From the NCBI RefSeq assembly GCF_001691415.1, contig NZ_LRRR01000014.1, positions 1 through 64,000 of the forward strand: a stretch of DNA of 64,000 bases, written 5' to 3'. Source of the DNA: Pararhodobacter sp. CCB-MM2 (GTDB taxonomy: Bacteria; Pseudomonadota; Alphaproteobacteria; Rhodobacterales; Rhodobacteraceae). Below, one piece after another: positions 36,261-45,224 of this stretch. Every line of letters begins with the position of its first letter. The stretch's first letter is position 1. The position numbers and the translations under genes are program-made. The notes beneath the pieces were generated by a model that was not told where the DNA came from, did not search any database, and saw only the letters and a list, made by a program, of their open reading frames with translations.

Positions 36261-37076
36261 TCAGGCCCTGACGGCGCGCTTGGTGGCGACGGGCTGCGGC
36301 TGGCCCCAGACGCCGCCGTCCAGTTCCCATGCCTCGGGCTCTCCGGCGACAAAGCCCTTGGGGCCCCAATAGTGGCGGGTGATCTGCACCGCGCCGTCCT
36401 CGACATCCAGCGTCAGGAACACATTCGCCTCGCCCCGGCGACGGGTCGACAGCGAGGTGCCATTCTGCACGAACAGCGTGCCCGGCAGGTCGCGGAACGG
36501 CGCGATATGGCTGACATGGATATGCCCCGACAGCACGATGCTGACGCCCATCTCGGGCAGCTGGCCGCGCAGATTGTCCGCGCCGATCATCAAGGGGTCG
36601 ATGTTCAGCGCCGCATGTTCCAACGGATGGTGCATCACCGCGATCCGCATGCGCCCGCCCGCGTCGTCGAAATGCCCGCGCAGGGTCTCGATATGCGGCG
36701 GCGTGACCTTGCCGCGCATCCATTGCGTCCGGTCGGCGGTGTTGATCCCCGCGACCACGGCGCCATGGCTGTGCCAGACCGGCTCCTCGGGTCCGCCCGA
36801 GGCCTTGCGGAACCGCCCGTAAGGATCGAGGAACCGCAGGATCGGGTTGAAATGCGGCAGGTCATGGTTACCGGGCACGCTGAGATGCGGCTCGGGCAGA
36901 CGCTCGACAAAGTGCCGCGCCTCGCGGAACTGGCTGATCGTGCCCCGTTGCGCGTAATCGCCCGAGACCACGGTCAGGTCAGGCTGCTGGGCATGCACGG
37001 CGTCCAGAAGCGGGTCGATCAGGGCCGGGTCATGCGCGCCGAAATGCAGGTCAGAGAGGTGGACGATCCGGGTCAT
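36261..37076 (-). CDS. Calcineurin-like metallophosphoesterase
   Basis: A 271-residue class III cyclic-nucleotide-phosphodiesterase-like enzyme. The five metal motifs are present in order: HLSDLHFGAHD, VSGDYAQRG, PGNHDLPHF, MHHPLEH and LSGHIHVSH. The substrate is unknown (cAMP, UDP-sugars or phospholipid heads occur in the family). No signal peptide is seen. Its start overlaps the lipid kinase stop by 4 bases (37073-37076), so the two are probably co-expressed. Confidence 0.9.
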   Translation of the reverse strand: MTRIVHLSDLHFGAHDPALIDPLLDAVHAQQPDLTVVSGDYAQRGTISQFREARHFVERLPEPHLSVPGNHDLPHFNPILRFLDPYGRFRKASGGPEEPVWHSHGAVVAGINTADRTQWMRGKVTPPHIETLRGHFDDAGGRMRIAVMHHPLEHAALNIDPLMIGADNLRGQLPEMGVSIVLSGHIHVSHIAPFRDLPGTLFVQNGTSLSTRRRGEANVFLTLDVEDGAVQITRHYWGPKGFVAGEPEAWELDGGVWGQPQPVATKRAVRA

Positions 37077-38005
37077 GCAGCCACCCGGTCGGCCTCGTTC
37101 GGCACGATGATCGACAGCGCGTCCTCGAGGATCTCGAAGGTCAGGGGCGCGGGAATGCGTTTCTTTTCGCCATCATAGGCGACGATGGGCTTCGGGTGCT
37201 TGGTCTCGATCACCATCTTCGACGGCGTGATCAGCTCCACGTCGCGCCCGGCCTTCATCGTGCCCATCGCCAGCCGCAGAGCCAGCATGAACAGATGCCC
37301 CCGGTGCCCGTCGCGGGCCATGTAAACGGCGAATTTGTCGCTGGAGATCGCGTCCTTCCCATCCAGCCCGAAGTAATCCAGCTGGTAGGACGAGCGCGCG
37401 GCAAACAGCAGCGGCGTGCGCAGGCTGCGAGTCTGGCCGTCCTCGGTGGTGATGCGCATCTGATGCGGGCGCTGGAAGCGATAGAGCGTGCGGATCAGCG
37501 ACAGATGCGCCAGAAACCGCGAGCGGCCCCAGCGCCGATACACATCCTCCCGCGCACGCAGTGCGGCGGGATACAGACCCAGCGAGGCATTGTTCAAGAA
37601 CACCTGCCCGTTGACCGAACCCACGGAAATCTTGTGCGGACGTCCCTTCAGGATCGCTTCAGCGGCGGGCTCCGGCTCTTGCGGCAGGCCAAGGCCGCGG
37701 GCGAAGTAGTTGAACGTGCCCAGCGGCAGCACCCCCATATGCGCGTCGGTGCCGATCATCGCCTGCGCCACGCCCATCACGGTGCCATCGCCGCCCGCCG
37801 CGACGATCACCCGGTGACCATCGGCGACCGCGTTCTTCACCTCATCCTCAAGGCCCTTGTCCTTGGACCAGCGGCGCAATTCGGCGCCCGAGCCCAATGC
37901 GGCCATCGCCTTGTCGATCGCCTGTGCGTCCTTGCTGTTGCGCCCCGATTTGGGGTTGGCAATGACGCAGATGTCCTCGCTACGGATTTCGTCGCTTCTG
38001 AGCAT
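37073..38005 (-). CDS. Diacylglycerol kinase family lipid kinase (YegS/DagK fold)
   Basis: A 310-residue soluble lipid kinase with the DAGK catalytic domain: ICVIANPKSGRN, VIVAAGGDGTVMGVAQAM (nucleotide loop) and LPLGTFNYFARGLG. The C-terminal half has FLNNASLGLYP and a beta-rich domain. It phosphorylates diacylglycerol or a related lipid. The ATG at 38005 lies inside the 3' end of the upstream LysR gene (26-base overlap). It is co-transcribed with the phosphoesterase downstream. Confidence 0.88.
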   Translation of the reverse strand: MLRSDEIRSEDICVIANPKSGRNSKDAQAIDKAMAALGSGAELRRWSKDKGLEDEVKNAVADGHRVIVAAGGDGTVMGVAQAMIGTDAHMGVLPLGTFNYFARGLGLPQEPEPAAEAILKGRPHKISVGSVNGQVFLNNASLGLYPAALRAREDVYRRWGRSRFLAHLSLIRTLYRFQRPHQMRITTEDGQTRSLRTPLLFAARSSYQLDYFGLDGKDAISSDKFAVYMARDGHRGHLFMLALRLAMGTMKAGRDVELITPSKMVIETKHPKPIVAYDGEKKRIPAPLTFEILEDALSIIVPNEADRVAA

Positions 38006-38954
38006 CGGAACCGGGCCCTTCGATCTGCGGCAGGTCCAGACCCTGCACTTGCGCCGCCATGTCGGCACGGATGCGCCCGACGATGAAATCGGCAAACAAC
38101 CGCACCTTGGGGTCACGGAGCCGCCGGTGCGGCGTCAGCAGGCTCAGCGTCACGGGCAGAGGGGGCGTGGCCAGCGCCACCGGCACCAGCTCCCCGCTCC
38201 GCAAGTAAGCGCCTACCTCGAAGACAGGTTTCATCACGACGCCGTGACCAGCCAGGGCCCAGTCGGTCAGCACATCGCCGTCATCGCTTTCAAAAGGCCC
38301 GGAAATATCGAATTTCTGCACGCCCTGCGGGGTCTGCAGGGACCATTGGAATTCCTTGGCGCCGGGGTAGCGCAGGTTCAGGCAATCATGCCGGTCGCGG
38401 ATCAGCGCCGCGCCATCCGCCGGCATCCCGCGACGGGCGATGTAATCGGGCGCGGCGCACAGCAAGCGCGGGCATTCCGCGATCACCCGCATCTTCAGCG
38501 CCGAATCCTCCAGCCGCCCCAGATGAAGCACTGCATCCAAGCCCTCGGCGGTGACGTCGATTATCCGGTCGGACAACCGCAGCCGCAGGTCGATCAGCGG
38601 ATAGGCCGCCTTGAACGCCGGCACGAAGGGCGCGAGGAACCGCCGCCCCACACCCAGCGGCGCGCCCACGAACAGGACACCGCGCGGGTTCTGGGTGGCG
38701 TCGGCCACGGCAGCCTCGGCGTCCTCGATGGCCTGCAGGATGCCCAGCGCGCCCTCGTAGAAGATCCGCCCGTTCTCGGTCGGTTGCAGCTTGCGCGTGG
38801 TGCGGTTGAACAGCCGCACGCCGAGGTGCTTCTCCAGCTCGGAAATCCGCCCCGAGGCCACCGCCGGAGAGGTGCGCTGATCCCGCGCAGCCGCAGACAT
38901 GCTGCCCAATTCATAGACACGCACGAACATCCGGATCATGTTGACATAGGACAT
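37980..38954 (-). CDS. LysR family transcriptional regulator
   Basis: A 324-residue LTTR. The N-terminal helix-turn-helix (about 1-65) contains FVRVYELGSMSAAARDQRTSPAVASGRISELEKHLGVRLFNRTTR (in parts), and the rest is a periplasmic-binding-protein-like effector domain (about 90-300). It is transcribed divergently from the urate hydroxylase gene 94 bases away, the usual position of an LTTR that controls its neighbour. Control of urate use is inferred. Confidence 0.9.
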   Translation of the reverse strand: MSYVNMIRMFVRVYELGSMSAAARDQRTSPAVASGRISELEKHLGVRLFNRTTRKLQPTENGRIFYEGALGILQAIEDAEAAVADATQNPRGVLFVGAPLGVGRRFLAPFVPAFKAAYPLIDLRLRLSDRIIDVTAEGLDAVLHLGRLEDSALKMRVIAECPRLLCAAPDYIARRGMPADGAALIRDRHDCLNLRYPGAKEFQWSLQTPQGVQKFDISGPFESDDGDVLTDWALAGHGVVMKPVFEVGAYLRSGELVPVALATPPLPVTLSLLTPHRRLRDPKVRLFADFIVGRIRADMAAQVQGLDLPQIEGPGSDAQKRRNP

Positions 38955-38975
38955 TTTCAGGCCCCGCTTGAAAGT

Positions 38976-39012
38976 CCTCAGAGATTTGATGGACTAACAG
39001 AAAGACCTGAGG
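38976..39012. promoter_or_regulatory. Possible LysR operator between lysR and puuD
   Basis: CCTCAG (38976-38981) and CTGAGG (39007-39012) form an inverted repeat around 25 bases of AT-richer DNA in the 94-base divergent region. Such spaced dyads fit LTTR recognition and activation sites. The evidence is weak because the arms are only six bases. Confidence 0.33.
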
Positions 39013-39048
39013 GGCGATAGCCTTCGGGAAAACAACGGGGATAGCGCG

Positions 39049-40278
39049 ATGGACAGCGGACTTCTGGAACTTGCCATCATCGGCGCCTGGCTGGAATTCG
39101 CCATCCGCTGGCTGCATGTCGTGACCGCCGTGGCCTGGATCGGCTCCAGCTTCTATTTCATCGCGCTGGACCTTGGCCTGAACCGCAACATCGAAGGCCC
39201 GGCGGATGGCGAGGAATGGCAGGTCCATGGCGGCGGCTTCTACCATATCCAGAAGTACCTCGTCGCACCCGAGCGCATGCCCGAGCATCTGACCTGGTTC
39301 AAATGGGAAAGCTACATGACCTGGCTGTCGGGCTTCACCCTGATGGTCGTGGTCTATTACCTCGGTTCGGAATTCTACCTGATCGACCCGGCGGTGCTGG
39401 ATCTCGCGCCGTGGCAGGCGATCCTGATCTCCATGGCCTCGCTGGCCTTCGGCTGGCTGGTCTATGACCAGATCTGCAAGCGCTTCGTCAATTCGAACCA
39501 GACGCTGGTGATGATCGCCCTCTTCGTCGTGCTGGTCGGCATGAGCTATTTCTACACGTCGGTCTTCTCGGGCCGGGCGGCGATGATCCATCTCGGGGCC
39601 TGGACCGCGACGATCATGACCGCGAACGTCTTCATGATTATCATGCCGAACCAGCGCATCGTGGTCGCCGACCTGAAAGCTGGCCGCAAGCCCGAGGCGA
39701 AATACGGCAAGATCGCCAAGCAACGCTCGACGCATAACAACTACCTGACCCTGCCGGTCATCTTCCTGATGCTGTCGAACCACTACCCGCTGGCCTTCGC
39801 CACGGAATACACCTGGATCATCGCCAGCCTCGTGTTCCTGATGGGCGTGACGATCCGGCACTACTTCAACTCGAACCACGCCCGCACCGGCAATCCGACC
39901 TGGACCTGGGCCGTCACCGCGGTGATCTTCATCCTCATCATGTGGCTGTCGATTGCCCCCGCGATGCGCGAGGAAGAGGATGTGGCCTCCCTGCCCGCCT
40001 CGGTCGCGGTCTTCGCCGAGGCCCCGCTGTTCGAGGACGCGCATTCCATCGTCGCCGGGCGCTGCTCCATGTGCCACGCCGAATTCCCCGGCTATCCCGG
40101 CATCAACTGGGCCCCGCGTGGTCTGCGGCTGGAAACCCCGGCCGAGGTCGCCCGCGCCGCACGGCTGATCTATCTGCAAGCCGGGCGCTCGCATGCGATG
40201 CCGCCCGCCAATGTCAGCTGGATGGAAGAAGACGAGCGCGCCTTGATCCGCGAGTGGTATCAGTCGGTCGCCGGCTGA
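39049..40278 (+). CDS. puuD: Urate hydroxylase PuuD (membrane, cytochrome c domain)
   Basis: Oxidises urate to 5-hydroxyisourate at the membrane, passing electrons through a c-type cytochrome instead of making H2O2. The 409 residues include about eight transmembrane helices (residues 12-300) with conserved His and Trp (RWLHVVTAVAWIGSSF). A C-terminal cytochrome c domain carries the heme site Cys339-Ser-Met-Cys342-His343 and a likely axial Met384 in HAMPPANVSWM. It is divergent from a LysR regulator and separated by about 4 kb from the ureide operon that uses its product. Confidence 0.95.
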   Translation: MDSGLLELAIIGAWLEFAIRWLHVVTAVAWIGSSFYFIALDLGLNRNIEGPADGEEWQVHGGGFYHIQKYLVAPERMPEHLTWFKWESYMTWLSGFTLMVVVYYLGSEFYLIDPAVLDLAPWQAILISMASLAFGWLVYDQICKRFVNSNQTLVMIALFVVLVGMSYFYTSVFSGRAAMIHLGAWTATIMTANVFMIIMPNQRIVVADLKAGRKPEAKYGKIAKQRSTHNNYLTLPVIFLMLSNHYPLAFATEYTWIIASLVFLMGVTIRHYFNSNHARTGNPTWTWAVTAVIFILIMWLSIAPAMREEEDVASLPASVAVFAEAPLFEDAHSIVAGRCSMCHAEFPGYPGINWAPRGLRLETPAEVARAARLIYLQAGRSHAMPPANVSWMEEDERALIREWYQSVAG

Positions 40279-40321
40279 TCGCCTTCTTGCCCCTGCCTGC
40301 AACCGGCCCTAAGCCTGCGGG

Positions 40322-40678
40322 ATGCGCATTCTCGACAACATCATCAGCGACCGGGGCTCGAAATACGCGGTCTCGGGTGCGCCTTGTGCCTCCGAGGACG
40401 AGGCGAAGGCCTTCATCAAGACCCTCTGCCGCCAGAAGAAATTCGCCAAGGCCACGCATAACACCTGGGCCCTGCTGACCGACGAGGCGCCGATCAAGAA
40501 CGACGACGGCGAATCCGGGGCGGGGATGGTCATCCTGCGGATGCTGGAGCGCGAGGGGCTGAAGAACCACGTGATCGTGGTCACCCGCTGGTTCGGCGGC
40601 AAGCATCTGGGGGGCGACCGCTTCCGGCATGTGCAGGAAGCGGTGCGGATTTACCTTGAGGATCTGGCGAAGGGCTGA
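40322..40678 (+). CDS. YigZ/IMPACT N-terminal domain protein (UPF0029)
   Basis: A 118-residue protein that corresponds to the UPF0029 (IMPACT N-terminal) domain alone. FIKTLCRQKKFAKATHNTWA, NDDGESGAGM and the diagnostic VTRWFGGKHLGGDRF are all visible. E. coli YigZ is about 205 residues with an extra C-terminal domain, which is missing here. Its function is unclear; eukaryotic IMPACT affects translation control. It follows puuD by 43 bases and ends 6 bases before the convergent hisD stop. Confidence 0.85.
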   Translation: MRILDNIISDRGSKYAVSGAPCASEDEAKAFIKTLCRQKKFAKATHNTWALLTDEAPIKNDDGESGAGMVILRMLEREGLKNHVIVVTRWFGGKHLGGDRFRHVQEAVRIYLEDLAKG

Positions 40679-40684
40679 ACCGAT

Positions 40685-41986
40685 TTAGTCGTTCAGCTTG
40701 TCGAGCCGCGCGCGCACGCTGAGGCCATGCGCCTGCAGGCTCTCGCTGGTGGCCAGCGTCTCGGCGGCCGGGCCGATGGCGCGAAGGGCCTCGGGCGTCA
40801 TCTTCGCCAGCGTCGTGCGCTTCATGAAATCGAGGACCGACAGGCCGGACGAGAACCGCGCCGAGCGGGCGGTCGGCAGCACATGGTTCGGCCCGCCGAC
40901 ATAATCGCCGATCGCCTCGGGCGTCCAATGGCCGAGGAAGATCGCCCCCGCGTGACGGATCTCTGGCAGCAGGGCTTCCGGGTCCTCGACGCAGAGTTCA
41001 AGGTGCTCGGGCGCGACGCGGTTCGACAGGGCGGCGGCCTGCGACAGGCTGTCCACCACGATCACCGCCCCGTAATCGCGCCAGCTCGCCCCGGCGATCT
41101 CGCGCCGTTCCAGCACCTCAAGGTGACGGTCCACGGCGGCGCAGACGGCATCCGCCTCGGCCTGCGAGGTGGTGATGAGAATGGATTGCGCGACTTGATC
41201 GTGTTCGGCTTGGGACAGCAGATCGAGCGCGATCCAGTCGGGGTCGCCGGTGCCGTCTCCGATCACGAGGATTTCCGACGGCCCCGCGATCATGTCGATG
41301 CCGACGCGGCCGAAGACCCGGCGCTTGGCGGCGGCGACGAAGGCATTGCCCGGCCCGGTGATCTTGTCGACGGGGGCGATGGTTTCGGTGCCATAGGCCA
41401 GCGCCGCCACGGCCTGCGCGCCGCCGACCCGGTAGATCACATCGACGCCCGAGAGCTTCGCCGCCAGCACGACGAGCGGGTTCACCGCACCGCCCGGCGT
41501 CGGGCAGACGACGACCAGCCGCTCGACCCCGGCGACCTTGGCGGGGATGGCGTTCATCAAGACGGAGGACGGATAGCTCGCCTGCCCGCCCGGCACGTAG
41601 AGACCGGCGGCCGACACGGCCGACCAGCGCCAGCCCAGCGAGGCGCCGGTGGCGTCCGTCCAGCGGGCATCCTCGGGCTTCTGGCGCTCGTGATAGGCGC
41701 GGATGCGCTCGGCGGCGAGCTCCAGCGCGGCGCGATCTTCAGGCGTGACTTGGGCGCAATAAGCCTCGATCTCTGCGTCCGAGAAGGCCAGCGTGTCGGG
41801 CGTCAGCTCCAGCCGGTCGAATTTCGCCGTCAGCTCGATCACCGCCGCATCGCCGCGCTTGCGGACATCCTCGATGATCCCCGCGACGACGGCGTCGACG
41901 TCCGGGCTGTCCTCGCGTTTCATGCCCAGCAGATGGGTGAAATCGCCCTCGAAACCGGCATCCTGCGTGTTCAGAAACTGGGTCAT
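40685..41986 (-). CDS. hisD: Histidinol dehydrogenase
   Basis: Final two oxidations of histidine synthesis (L-histidinol to L-histidine, NAD+, Zn2+). It has 433 residues, normal length. Visible are [26 protein letters not shown] (in parts), [45 protein letters not shown] and the zinc/catalytic stretch LLSQAEHDQ with RVAPEHLEL. The start at 41986 gives [14 protein letters not shown]. It follows DUF2948 and a small basic protein gene, an order common in Rhodobacterales. Confidence 0.97.
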   Translation of the reverse strand: MTQFLNTQDAGFEGDFTHLLGMKREDSPDVDAVVAGIIEDVRKRGDAAVIELTAKFDRLELTPDTLAFSDAEIEAYCAQVTPEDRAALELAAERIRAYHERQKPEDARWTDATGASLGWRWSAVSAAGLYVPGGQASYPSSVLMNAIPAKVAGVERLVVVCPTPGGAVNPLVVLAAKLSGVDVIYRVGGAQAVAALAYGTETIAPVDKITGPGNAFVAAAKRRVFGRVGIDMIAGPSEILVIGDGTGDPDWIALDLLSQAEHDQVAQSILITTSQAEADAVCAAVDRHLEVLERREIAGASWRDYGAVIVVDSLSQAAALSNRVAPEHLELCVEDPEALLPEIRHAGAIFLGHWTPEAIGDYVGGPNHVLPTARSARFSSGLSVLDFMKRTTLAKMTPEALRAIGPAAETLATSESLQAHGLSVRARLDKLND

Positions 41987-42103
41987 GGCGATCTCCGCTT
42001 GGGCTTTGCGCCGTCGATAGGGGATCGCACCGCGCAGGGCAAGCGGACCCGTCAGCGCAGGTCCTTGCACAGCGGGTCGCCGGTGGGCGCAGCAGCGGAT
42101 GGA

Positions 42104-42598
42104 TCAGTCTGAATGCGTGGGCGCGTGGTGCGACGGCGCGGCATAGGGGCGCGTCACGTCGCTGAGTTCGACCTCGAGGCATTCGACCGTCAGCTGCAGG
42201 GCGCCATCCCCCGCGAAGGTCAACACGACACGACCGGGTCCGGCAGGCGCACCGTCCTCGGGCGCGGCATCCGCGGCATAGTCCACGGACAGCAACGACA
42301 GCACGGTGTCCTTGTCGCGCGACAACCCCTGATGCCCCACCGCCGTGACGTCCGAGAAATCGAGAACCGAGCGCACCCGCTCGAATCGCCGGCCCGAGGC
42401 ACGGGCGCGTGATTCGTCTTCCCAGCGGAAGCGGTTGAGAAGAAGCGAGAATCGGCGGCGCGACTTCGAATAAGACAGATCTGCCCCTGTCAAAACGGCA
42501 TCCTGTACCAGCGCCGAGAGGACGCGAAGATCCTCGGCATCACGGGCCAGCAGGCGCAGCGGCGCTTCGGCACCATCCTCGAATCGGGCGTCGGTCAT
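42104..42598 (-). CDS. DUF2948 family protein
   Basis: A 164-residue cytoplasmic protein of unknown function, DUF2948. It shows the family pattern of LRLLARDAEDLRVLSALVQDAVLTGADL (in parts) near the start, RRRFSLLLNRFRWE, then RVRSVLDFSDV. The region near the end (LQLTVECLEVELSDV) is also typical. It overlaps the small gene upstream by 4 bases (42595-42598) and precedes hisD by 117 bases, an association repeatedly seen in Rhodobacterales, so a link to histidine genes is possible but unproven. Confidence 0.87.
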   Translation of the reverse strand: MTDARFEDGAEAPLRLLARDAEDLRVLSALVQDAVLTGADLSYSKSRRRFSLLLNRFRWEDESRARASGRRFERVRSVLDFSDVTAVGHQGLSRDKDTVLSLLSVDYAADAAPEDGAPAGPGRVVLTFAGDGALQLTVECLEVELSDVTRPYAAPSHHAPTHSD

Positions 42599-42783
42599 TG
42601 GTCTTCCTCATCGTCGCCACGCAGGCGGGCCTGAGCCTTGCGCTTGGCTATATTGGCTTTGAGCGCGGCTTTCACACGCGCTTCCTTGGCCTCGTCCCCC
42701 TTGGTCGCCTTCACCGATTTCACGCGGCGGGCGCCGTCGAAGCCGTCAGCGGCGGGGTTCTTTTCGGGCTGATGTGTGGTCAT
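42595..42783 (-). CDS. Small Lys/Ala-rich hypothetical protein
   Basis: A 62-residue, highly charged soluble protein. It is rich in Lys, Ala and Arg in the middle (EARVKAALKANIAKRKAQARLRG, in parts) and acidic at the C-terminal end (DDEEDQ). It is predicted to be mostly helical. The TGA overlaps the DUF2948 ATG (ATGA), which supports it as a real co-translated gene. Family not recognised; nucleic-acid binding is possible given its charge, but nothing else supports this. Confidence 0.7.
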   Translation of the reverse strand: MTTHQPEKNPAADGFDGARRVKSVKATKGDEAKEARVKAALKANIAKRKAQARLRGDDEEDQ

Positions 42784-42825
42784 GCACTTTGTCTTAGCGC
42801 AGGGTGAAATAATGTCCAGACGGGG

Positions 42826-42854
42826 CTTGCGCCCGCTGCGCGGAGCGTCTATTC
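42826..42854 (+). promoter_or_regulatory. tRNA-Thr promoter
   Basis: CTTGCG (42826-42831) as -35 and CTATTC (42849-42854) as -10 with 17 bases between. CTTG-type -35 elements are common for alphaproteobacterial tRNA and rRNA genes. It ends 16 bases before the tRNA. Confidence 0.5.
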
Positions 42855-42870
42855 AGCCGCCCACGGAGAC

Positions 42871-42945
42871 GCTGCAGTAGCTCAGTGGCAGAGCACTCCC
42901 TTGGTAAGGGAGAGGTCGAGAGTTCAATCCTCTCTTGCAGCACCA
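42871..42945 (+). tRNA. tRNA-Thr (anticodon GGT)
   Basis: A complete cloverleaf including an encoded CCA end. Acceptor arms are GCTGCAG and TTGCAGC (with one G-T pair) plus discriminator A. The anticodon stem CTCCC/GGGAG encloses TTGGTAA, giving anticodon GGT, which reads ACC/ACU. The T arm GAGAG-TTCAATC-CTCTC has the usual TTC. It is followed by a strong terminator at 42970 and preceded by a likely promoter. Confidence 0.97.
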
Positions 42946-42969
42946 TCCGTCCTTTGAAGGATCGGTCGA

Positions 42970-42993
42970 AACCCTGCCCCGGCAGGGTTTTTT
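42970..42993 (+). terminator. Intrinsic terminator of tRNA-Thr
   Basis: AACCCTGCC-CC-GGCAGGGTT, a perfect inverted repeat whose right arm runs into TTTTTT. It lies 25 bases after the tRNA and is typical rho-independent. Confidence 0.9.
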
Positions 42994-43066
42994 GCTGTTT
43001 GGACGCCAGCAACGCGAAACGCGCCGCTCCTTTCGAAGCGGCGCGTTCCCCTTTCCCAACACGAAA

Positions 43067-43462
43067 TCAGATCAAGCCTGTCAGCACCGCGGCGACGAAG
43101 CCGCCCGTGACCAGCAGCAGCAGCCCCACCGCCAATGAGCCGAGGTCCTTGGCGTCCTTCGCCATCTGCGACCATTCCGGCGAAATCCGGTCGCAGAGAA
43201 CCTCGATCGCGGTGTTCAGCGCCTCAACCGCCAGGACCAAAGCCAACAGGAAGCCGGTGACCAGCCAATGCCAGACCGCGGCGCCGGCCCACAGATAGGC
43301 AACGGCGACGACCACGGCGGCCAGCAGCTCCAGCCGGGCGGCGGTTTCCTGCAACAGCCGGCGGAACCCGGCGAGGGAATAGCGCGTCGCGTCGAGGGCG
43401 TGCAGCAGCCCGCCGCGCGGAGGAGTGACGGTCGGCTTGCGGGTCGGATCGGAGAGGGTCAT
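43067..43462 (-). CDS. dgkA: Diacylglycerol kinase DgkA (membrane)
   Basis: Small trimeric inner-membrane kinase that phosphorylates diacylglycerol to phosphatidic acid. The 131 residues hold three helices and the DgkA signature EALNTAIEVLCDRISPEWS (catalytic Glu and Asn). A further AKDAKDLGSLAVGLLL matches the second conserved block. A GTG one codon earlier is possible. The ATG shares a base with the eptA stop (TGATG). Being in an operon with a phosphoethanolamine transferase makes sense, since that reaction releases diacylglycerol. Confidence 0.93.
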   Translation of the reverse strand: MTLSDPTRKPTVTPPRGGLLHALDATRYSLAGFRRLLQETAARLELLAAVVVAVAYLWAGAAVWHWLVTGFLLALVLAVEALNTAIEVLCDRISPEWSQMAKDAKDLGSLAVGLLLLVTGGFVAAVLTGLI

Positions 43463-45102
43463 CACGCTTGGTCCTCGCGGCGGCAGGTGGCGGTCAGGTC
43501 CAGCGCGGGATCGCGAACCTCGGTCTGGACGTCGAGCAGGCCCAGCATGCTGGAGAACAGCATATCATGGCTGGCCCGTTCCTGCGCCACGTCGCGCAGA
43601 CAGCCCTCGTCAAGGCGCATCGCCGTGCGGAAACGGGCGCCCAGCCACATCAGCATCGGCACATGGGTCTGCTCCTCAGGTGCCATGAACATCGGGGCCG
43701 CGTGGAGGTAGAGTCCCCCCTCGCCCAGCGACTCGCCATGGTCGGACAGGAAGACCATCGCCGGGGTCACGCGGTCCGAGGCCTGCAGGATGTCGATGGC
43801 GCGCGACAGGACATGGTCCGTCTCCAGCACCGCGTTGTCATAGGCGTTGACGATCTCCTCGGCCGAGCAATCCGCGAATTGCGCGGTCTGGCAATCCGGC
43901 GTGAACTGCGCGCGCTCCTCGGGGTAGCGCAGGTAATAGGCCGGGCCGTGGTTGCCGATCATGTGCAGCACCAGAACGGTGTTGCGGGTGATCGTCGCGG
44001 CGGTCTGTTCGATCAGCGGCAGGAAGACCTCGTCCGTGCACTCGACGGCACAGGCTGCGGGGTCCAGCGCCTCGTCCACACGCTCCCAGCCAAGACGGGC
44101 GGCGATGTGCTGGTCGCCGGTGTTGTTGTCCACCCAGCGCACGTCGAAACCGGCGCGGGCCAGGACGTCGAGCAGGTTCTCCCGGCCCAAGAAGGCCTCG
44201 CGGCTGTAATCCGCCTGCGTCAGCGGCGAGAACATGCAGGGCAGCGACACGGCGGTCGCGGTGCCGCAGGAATGCGCATCGGGCAAGTTGATGACCGCGC
44301 GTTCGGCCAGACCGGGGGTCGTGTCGCGGGCATAGCCGTCGAGGCCGAAGTTCTGTGCCCGGAGCGTTTCGCCGACGAACAACACCATCAGCACCGGCGC
44401 GGGCGCCGTCTCCAGCAGCGGGCCGGGCGCGGCATCCTCACCCACCGGCTGCAGCACGCGCTCGCCGCTGTTGAGCTGCTCCTTGCCGTAGCGCACCAGC
44501 GCCGCGAGGGTCGCGCCGGGCTGATAGGCGCCGGCAATGTCCTGATGCTCGCGCAGGGTCGAGGATGCGGCGGCGTAATCCGCGAACAGGCCGAACAGCA
44601 CGACGACCAGCGACAGCATCACTGCCAACGGCCAACGCCACAGCTGGTGCCAGATCCCCACCCGCGACACGCGCGGCCAGAACACCAGCGCCACCGGCAC
44701 CACGCCGGTCAGGCCGATCCACCCCACGGCGCCAAGGGTGACGAGGTGCTGCGCCTCGGTCGGCGTGGTTTCGAACACCGAGCGCACCAACTCACGGTCG
44801 ACGAGCGTTCCGAAGGCGCGCTCGAAATACGCGGCCGAGGCGGCAATCACGATCAGCGCCGCGGCCACCGGCTTTTGCAGCCGCCAGGGGCCCAAAAGCT
44901 CCAGCGTCAGGAAAGTCAGGGCCGAGAAGGCCAGACCGAACAGCGCCACGTTGACCGGCCGGTCCGGGAACTGAAGCATCAAGCGGCTCCAGACGCCGGT
45001 GTTCAGCACGCCCATGACATAGAGGGTGACCAGCAGGTTCAGGGCCACATGGCCGATCGTCGGGCGCGGGAAGCGGGGTTCGGGGGGCAGGGTCTCGGTC
45101 AT
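43462..45102 (-). CDS. eptA: Phosphoethanolamine transferase, EptA-like
   Basis: Inner-membrane enzyme that moves phosphoethanolamine from phosphatidylethanolamine to lipid A, with a periplasmic catalytic domain. The protein has 546 residues. Five N-terminal helices (about 18-180) are followed by a sulfatase/alkaline-phosphatase-like domain: VLFVGETLRAQNFGL, SCGTATAVSLPCMFS with the likely nucleophile Thr283, and SDHGESLGEGGLYLHA (zinc His/Asp). Many Cys pairs in the domain probably form disulfides. Opposite a two-component system, as basRS-eptA in enterics. Confidence 0.92.
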   Translation of the reverse strand: MTETLPPEPRFPRPTIGHVALNLLVTLYVMGVLNTGVWSRLMLQFPDRPVNVALFGLAFSALTFLTLELLGPWRLQKPVAAALIVIAASAAYFERAFGTLVDRELVRSVFETTPTEAQHLVTLGAVGWIGLTGVVPVALVFWPRVSRVGIWHQLWRWPLAVMLSLVVVLFGLFADYAAASSTLREHQDIAGAYQPGATLAALVRYGKEQLNSGERVLQPVGEDAAPGPLLETAPAPVLMVLFVGETLRAQNFGLDGYARDTTPGLAERAVINLPDAHSCGTATAVSLPCMFSPLTQADYSREAFLGRENLLDVLARAGFDVRWVDNNTGDQHIAARLGWERVDEALDPAACAVECTDEVFLPLIEQTAATITRNTVLVLHMIGNHGPAYYLRYPEERAQFTPDCQTAQFADCSAEEIVNAYDNAVLETDHVLSRAIDILQASDRVTPAMVFLSDHGESLGEGGLYLHAAPMFMAPEEQTHVPMLMWLGARFRTAMRLDEGCLRDVAQERASHDMLFSSMLGLLDVQTEVRDPALDLTATCRREDQA

Positions 45103-45224
45103 CGGGTCCGTCCAGATCAGGTGTCCCCCCGCCTTTCGACCGCCAACCTTGCGCTTGGCTTACGATCCCGCATCCGCCCACGATTTTCCTCGCCCGACCG
45201 GCGGCGCGGCGATAGACACAGCCC

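Noticed and set aside
37073..43462. The lipid kinase at 37073 and DgkA at 43067 as duplicates
   Set aside because: They are unrelated folds (soluble YegS/DagK type and membrane DgkA) that happen to share a substrate class.
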